A stretch of DNA of 27,282 nucleotides, from assembly GCA_038222915.1 (NCBI GenBank), contig JBBRHH010000007.1, positions 1-27,282 of the forward strand. The letters run 5' to 3'. The position numbers and the translations under genes are program-made. Shown here piece after piece: positions 23,990-27,282 of the stretch (its first letter is position 1; the number at the start of each line of letters is the position of its first letter). The stretch comes from JBBRHH01 sp038222915 (GTDB lineage: Bacteria > Planctomycetota > Phycisphaerae > Tepidisphaerales > Tepidisphaeraceae). Under the pieces are notes generated by a model. It was not told the origin of the DNA. It worked only from the letters and a program-made list of their open reading frames with translations, and ran no database searches.

Positions 23990-24343
23990 ATGCAAATGAA
24001 GGAGAAGGTCGTTCTTCTGCTGCCGCTGACGTTTAACGACGGTAGCGAAGTGCCGCGCCCGGTGTTGGAGCGGATTTTCGAAGAGCTCTTTGCCGCCTTC
24101 AACGGATATACGATCGCCGGTGAAGTCGAGGGGGCGTATCGAATGCAGAGCGGTGCAAAGCAGATTGATACTTGCCTTGAGGTTTGGGTCCTTGTGGAGG
24201 CCGCAAAGGAATTGGACAGCTTACGAAAGAAGGCCGCGCAGTTTTGCAAAACGCTCGGCCAGGAATGTCTTTACTTCGAACGAACGGGTGCACTGGTGGA
24301 ATTGATCCCGCCCGAAGAGTTGAAAGAGGCCGAAGATGACTAA
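23990..24343 (+). CDS. Uncharacterised small protein, first gene of a HicB-like pair
   Basis: About 117 residues from ATG 23990 (ATG 23996 and TTG 23957 are alternatives). It is a soluble alpha/beta-like protein with VVLLLPLTFNDGSEVPRPVLERIFEELFAAFNGYTIAGEVEGAYRM near the start and TLGQECLYFERTGALVELIPPEE at the end. The layout (acidic first strand, Gly-Tyr turn, basic middle, late GQE..YFE) faintly resembles DUF3574-type proteins; that is only an impression. TATAAT (23986-23991) overlaps the first ATG and no ribosome site is visible, so a leaderless transcript is possible. The end overlaps the next gene by 8 bases, so translation is coupled. Function unknown; a toxin or partner role is inferred from the neighbour. 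Confidence 0.6.
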   Translation: MQMKEKVVLLLPLTFNDGSEVPRPVLERIFEELFAAFNGYTIAGEVEGAYRMQSGAKQIDTCLEVWVLVEAAKELDSLRKKAAQFCKTLGQECLYFERTGALVELIPPEELKEAEDD

Positions 24344-24719
24344 GTTGCAGACCGTTTTGAAACAGGCGCGTCAGGTCGCTGCCGCATCGCCTACATGGGC
24401 CGATCTGTCCAATTCACTTTTTGATCCGACGAGCGGAGTTGTTGCCAAGGCATTTCCGACGGAGCGGGAGCGGAGAGCTTTTTTGAAGACGCCTGAATAT
24501 GCTGCAATTCGCAAGCTGCTCAACGACGCGATTGAGAGCAGCGGCCTGGTCGATGGCGCGTCGCCGCGTAAGAGCGGACGATTCGTAGTCCGGGTGCCAA
24601 AGTCGCTGCACGCTTCACTGGAACGAGAGGCCGACGCGGAAGGCGTGAGCCTCAATCAGTTGGTTGTCACAAAGCTGGCATTGCGGCTGGAGAAGTTGAC
24701 GACGGCACGAAGAGGATGA
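24336..24719 (+). CDS. HicB-like ribbon-helix-helix protein
   Basis: 127 residues. The C-terminal 81-118 (GRFVVRVPKSLHASLEREAD then EGVSLNQLVVTKLA) is a ribbon-helix-helix of the HicB C-terminal type: a short strand, a helix rich in Glu/Ala, the GVSLNQLV turn and a second helix. The N-terminal part (10-70, WADLSNSLFDPTSGVVAKAFPTERERRAFLKTPEYAAI) is helical and not the usual HicB RNase-H-like fold. It likely binds DNA as a dimer and may repress its own operon. It starts inside the preceding gene (8-base overlap), an arrangement common in toxin-antitoxin pairs. There is no HicA-like partner nearby. Confidence 0.75.
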   Translation: MTKLQTVLKQARQVAAASPTWADLSNSLFDPTSGVVAKAFPTERERRAFLKTPEYAAIRKLLNDAIESSGLVDGASPRKSGRFVVRVPKSLHASLEREADAEGVSLNQLVVTKLALRLEKLTTARRG

Positions 24720-24737
24720 CGCAACGTTTGCAGGACG

Positions 24738-25652
24738 TCATTTCTCCTTCATCGGCCCAACATACTCCCGCGCCACCACCAGGTCATCAAACCAGACACA
24801 CTGGCTCTCCTTCCGGTGCTCCTTCGTCGGATCACCGTCGTCATACCCATAGTGCTGCAGCCAGATGCAGTTGATCTTCAGGTCATTGTCCTTTCGAAAA
24901 CGGATCCCCTGAAAATCGGCGATCAGCTTCCCATCGATCCACATCGCCTGACGTCCATCGGCTTTCTCAGGCGCAGTGTTCGCCTGCACCATGAATTCCC
25001 AGCACTGCCATTTGTCCAGAGGCGGAATCGCCCGCTCTTTCCCGGCGTCATGACCTTTCTCCGGCCCAGGCGGAAAAAAACCATTGCCCCAGTACTTGTT
25101 CATCTTCTTATCGATCGCCATATCGAAGTAATACGTGTAAAGGTTCACCTCCCCGGGCGGCGGGTTCTTGCCCCACGCAAACCACGGCTCCATCCCGCTC
25201 GAAAAATAAGTCCCGTCCGGCTTCAGCCCGGCCTTGCCAAACGAAGACCACTTGTCCTTCGCAGAGTTGGCCATCAATGACACGAAGTGGTGGTTGTACT
25301 GGTAGTCCGCCGAAAACTTCACGTAGAAGCGGGCAAATACGCAGTCCGCGCCGGGCATAAACCATTTCTTCGCTTCGCCGCCATTGTCCTTACCGCGATG
25401 CATGGCTGCGGCAGCGCACTTTTTCCCAGCATGCGGCGCGTCATCCACCACCGCGATCGTGCCGCCCTTGTCGTCCCATCGGCGAAGGTCGCCCCCCTCA
25501 AAGTTCTCCGCGAACACAACCGCCGCGTTCTTCTCAATGCCGGCGTCGGCCTCATACTTCGCAGCCAGGCCCGGACCCTCCGGCAGTTTGTCCGCCGCGA
25601 GCAAATAGCTCGCGGACAAGAGCAAACATGCGAGGTAAATCCCGCGTCGCAT
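24738..25652 (-). CDS. Secreted concanavalin-like (jelly-roll) protein, possible polysaccharide lyase or binding protein
   Basis: 304 residues with a signal peptide (MRRGIYLACLLLSASYLLAA, cut near 20). The mature part is rich in Trp/Tyr/Phe and beta-strand patterns: VFAENFEGGDLRRW, HRGKDNGGEAKKWF, CVFARFYVKFSADY, WQCWEFMVQANTA, QAMWIDGKLIADFQGIRFR and the ending VWFDDLVVAREYVGP. This is the pattern of concanavalin A-like lectin/glucanase domains, including several polysaccharide lyases; the exact activity cannot be named. ATG 25652 is chosen because the signal peptide begins there. It starts 1 base after the stop of the oxidoreductase gene, so the two are co-translated and may act on the same exported carbohydrate. 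Confidence 0.72.
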   Translation of the reverse strand: MRRGIYLACLLLSASYLLAADKLPEGPGLAAKYEADAGIEKNAAVVFAENFEGGDLRRWDDKGGTIAVVDDAPHAGKKCAAAAMHRGKDNGGEAKKWFMPGADCVFARFYVKFSADYQYNHHFVSLMANSAKDKWSSFGKAGLKPDGTYFSSGMEPWFAWGKNPPPGEVNLYTYYFDMAIDKKMNKYWGNGFFPPGPEKGHDAGKERAIPPLDKWQCWEFMVQANTAPEKADGRQAMWIDGKLIADFQGIRFRKDNDLKINCIWLQHYGYDDGDPTKEHRKESQCVWFDDLVVAREYVGPMKEK

Positions 25653-25653
25653 C

Positions 25654-27036
25654 TTAGACGATCCAATCCTTCCGGTATTCCGGATGGATGTACTTGTTCG
25701 CCTCCGGCACCCCGCGCACTTCCTGCTTTTCTCCATCCCAGTCGATGCTGTGGCCCAGCCGAACCGCCAGAACGCCCGATAGCGCAATTTCCGTGAGCAG
25801 GCCGCCAATCTGGAACGGCGAAAACGTCGGCGGACCGCCCTTGCAGGCGTTCAACCATTCTTCGACATGAACGTTCACGCGCGGAAGCGTAACCGGAATA
25901 TCCTTGGTCGCCGCGTGGGTCAGCACATCCTTCATCTTCGGCTCATCCTTCAGCCTGATCAGCCCCGCGCCGTTCCATGGGTTGGTGAAGATCGTCCCCT
26001 TCTCGCCAAGAATCAGCACGCCGACATTGGGAAGCTGGTCATACGTGGTAAGCACATCGTGATACAGGCCCCAGTCCGGCAGCTCGCCGCCGTCATACCA
26101 GTGGATCGTCATCTCGTCGAGGTTCTTGCGGGCGGGGAATCGGAACTTCACGCGGTTCCGCGTCGGCCAGGTCTCCCGGCCTGAGCCGTCGGACATGACT
26201 TCAACCCGATTCGGATATCCTAGATCCAGCGCCCGCATGGGAAGATTAAAGCTGTGACATGCGAAGTCGCCCAGTTGCCCATTGCCAAAGTCAAACCATC
26301 CGCGCCACGTATAAGGGTGGTACGTTTTTTCCTTGAAGGGACGAAGCTGGCCGGGCCCAACCCACATGTCCCAGTTGAATCCTTCCGTCACCTTGTCTTC
26401 ACCCGCCGGCCGATCAATGCCATGCGGGAAACCGCCCCCGTCCAGCCACACATGAACATCATGCACCTGCCCGATGACGCCCGCCTTGATCAGCTCAACA
26501 CAGCGCCGCAGTGATTGCGTTGCGCTCCCCTGATTGCCCATCTGCGTAATCACTTTCGGCAGCGAATCGGCCAACTGTCGCAGCTCCCGCGCCTCACCCA
26601 CAGAATGCGTCAGCGGCTTTTCACAATAAACATGCTTCCCGGCCTTCATAAACGCCTTGCACAACGGCGTATGCCAGTGATCCGGCGTCGCGATCAAAAC
26701 CGCGTCGATCGTCTTGTCGTCGATGATCTTGCGATAGTCCGTGTAAGTGACGGCCTTCTCGACCTTTTCGCCCCCTTCTTTCTTCGCCTGGGCAATCATC
26801 TTTTCGTCCACGTCGCACAACCCGACGACATTGTCGCCGGCCGCCAGCAGCAGGCTCATATTGTGCCGTCCCTGGCCGCCCAATCCCACGACAGCGATAT
26901 TCAATTTCGCTGCCTGCGTGGTTGCCGGACCGGCTGCTCGAAGGAGCATCGGCGCGCCAAGCGTGGCGGCGCTTGCGATCGCGGAGGCCTTGAGAAAGTC
27001 GCGACGTGAACTCCCGTTTGTGGTGCGGTTGGTCAT
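25654..27036 (-). CDS. Tat-exported Gfo/Idh/MocA family oxidoreductase
   Basis: 460 residues. The N-terminus carries a twin-arginine signal (SSRRDFLKASAIASAATLGAP, 9-29), so the folded protein is expected outside the cytoplasmic membrane. The NAD(P)-binding motif is GLGGQG (51-56) after IAVV, followed by DAVLIATPDHWHTPL and the family hallmark EKPLTHS (139-145). It has the planctomycete-type C-terminal domain with VHVWLDGGGFPHG, WDMWVGP and WRGWFDFGNGQLGDFACH. Substrate unknown; members act on sugars or sugar derivatives. ATG 27036 has AGAGGA 7 bases upstream. It forms an operon with the jelly-roll gene. Confidence 0.88.
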   Translation of the reverse strand: MTNRTTNGSSRRDFLKASAIASAATLGAPMLLRAAGPATTQAAKLNIAVVGLGGQGRHNMSLLLAAGDNVVGLCDVDEKMIAQAKKEGGEKVEKAVTYTDYRKIIDDKTIDAVLIATPDHWHTPLCKAFMKAGKHVYCEKPLTHSVGEARELRQLADSLPKVITQMGNQGSATQSLRRCVELIKAGVIGQVHDVHVWLDGGGFPHGIDRPAGEDKVTEGFNWDMWVGPGQLRPFKEKTYHPYTWRGWFDFGNGQLGDFACHSFNLPMRALDLGYPNRVEVMSDGSGRETWPTRNRVKFRFPARKNLDEMTIHWYDGGELPDWGLYHDVLTTYDQLPNVGVLILGEKGTIFTNPWNGAGLIRLKDEPKMKDVLTHAATKDIPVTLPRVNVHVEEWLNACKGGPPTFSPFQIGGLLTEIALSGVLAVRLGHSIDWDGEKQEVRGVPEANKYIHPEYRKDWIV

Positions 27037-27070
27037 CAAACGATCCTCTGGAAAAGATGTTGTTGAAAAA

Positions 27071-27282
27071 CTACTGGCTCATTTTCAGGATATACGCCGA
27101 GCCGTCATGATCCACGGTGCGGCTGACGGCGGGAGTGCCGCCGAAATTGAAGTTGGACTCGCCACCAAATACACCGGTGGTGTAAATGTTGTCGTTGCTG
27201 TCAATCGCAATGCCATTGGAGAAGAGCGCGGCATTGTCGCCGCCGACCTGGCGGGCGAAGACAAACGTGCCGTTGGAACTCA
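27071..27282 (-). CDS. C-terminal end of an SBBP-type beta-propeller protein (partial)
   Basis: The last 70 codons of a minus-strand gene that begins beyond the window. The frame reads GTFVFARQVGGDNAALFSNG, IAIDSNDNIYTTGVFGGESN, FNFGGTPAVSR and DHDGSAYILKMSQ before TAG at 27071-27073. This is the repeat pattern of SBBP (seven-bladed beta-propeller) proteins, usually large secreted proteins. It is upstream of and on the same strand as the oxidoreductase gene, 34 bases away, so they may share a transcript. Confidence 0.75.
   Translation of the reverse strand, partial: SSNGTFVFARQVGGDNAALFSNGIAIDSNDNIYTTGVFGGESNFNFGGTPAVSRTVDHDGSAYILKMSQ

Overview
The window looks like chromosomal DNA from a high-GC Planctomycetota bacterium, probably Phycisphaerae-like. 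The clues are two membrane proteins with the CxxCGYDLR...CPxCG zinc ribbon that I associate with this phylum, a Tat-exported Gfo/Idh/MocA oxidoreductase next to a secreted jelly-roll protein, a futalosine-pathway MqnC, an AAA ATPase of Vps4/katanin type, and the end of an SBBP-type beta-propeller protein. The taxonomic placement is inference from gene content only.

Layout. 1-2498 (+): livM-livG-livF, the inner part of a branched-chain amino acid (or urea/amide) ABC importer. 2585-3089 (+): a single bifunctional-nuclease-domain gene with its own sigma70-type promoter and a probable terminator. 3207-5358 (+): nitrogen module of a sigma54-like promoter, a P-II protein that lacks the uridylylated tyrosine, and an Amt ammonium channel. 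5418-9157: an accessory patch with a Fic-fold protein whose catalytic motif has decayed, a membrane/zinc-ribbon/ankyrin gene, a fragment of a second Fic-like gene, and a second ankyrin gene cut in two by a 152-bp MITE-like element with matching inverted ends and an 8-bp target duplication.

9195-14849 (-): the fatty-acid and phospholipid cluster in the order rpmF-plsX-fabH-fabD-fabG-acpP-fabF, with a good internal promoter before acpP. 14998-15948 (-): a radical SAM gene interrupted by an in-frame amber codon, with coding sequence continuing for 84 codons. 15979-17127 (-): a Vps4/katanin-like AAA ATPase with a helical, MIT-like N-terminus. 17211-21337 (-): a signalling block with an excisionase-type HTH-REC regulator, an HDOD-GAF-histidine kinase and a REC-GAF regulator.

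21634-22302 (-): a membrane-anchored peptidoglycan amidase, divergent from mqnC (22363-23775, +). In mqnC the middle cysteine of the radical SAM motif reads as phenylalanine, and the gene carries an in-frame tandem-repeat insertion. 23851-23956 holds two back-to-back gene-end remnants, one resembling the end of mqnC and one the end of the secreted jelly-roll gene. 23990-24719 (+) is an overlapping pair ending in a HicB-like ribbon-helix-helix protein, a possible toxin-antitoxin-type module. 24738-27036 (-) is the Gfo/Idh oxidoreductase plus secreted jelly-roll protein, and the window ends in the 3' end of a beta-propeller gene (27071-27282, -).

The main points for a second look are the MITE-split ankyrin gene, the decayed Fic protein and its fragment copy, three key-position changes in otherwise well-kept genes (P-II Tyr51, MqnC Cys70, radical SAM amber codon), and the HicB-like pair.
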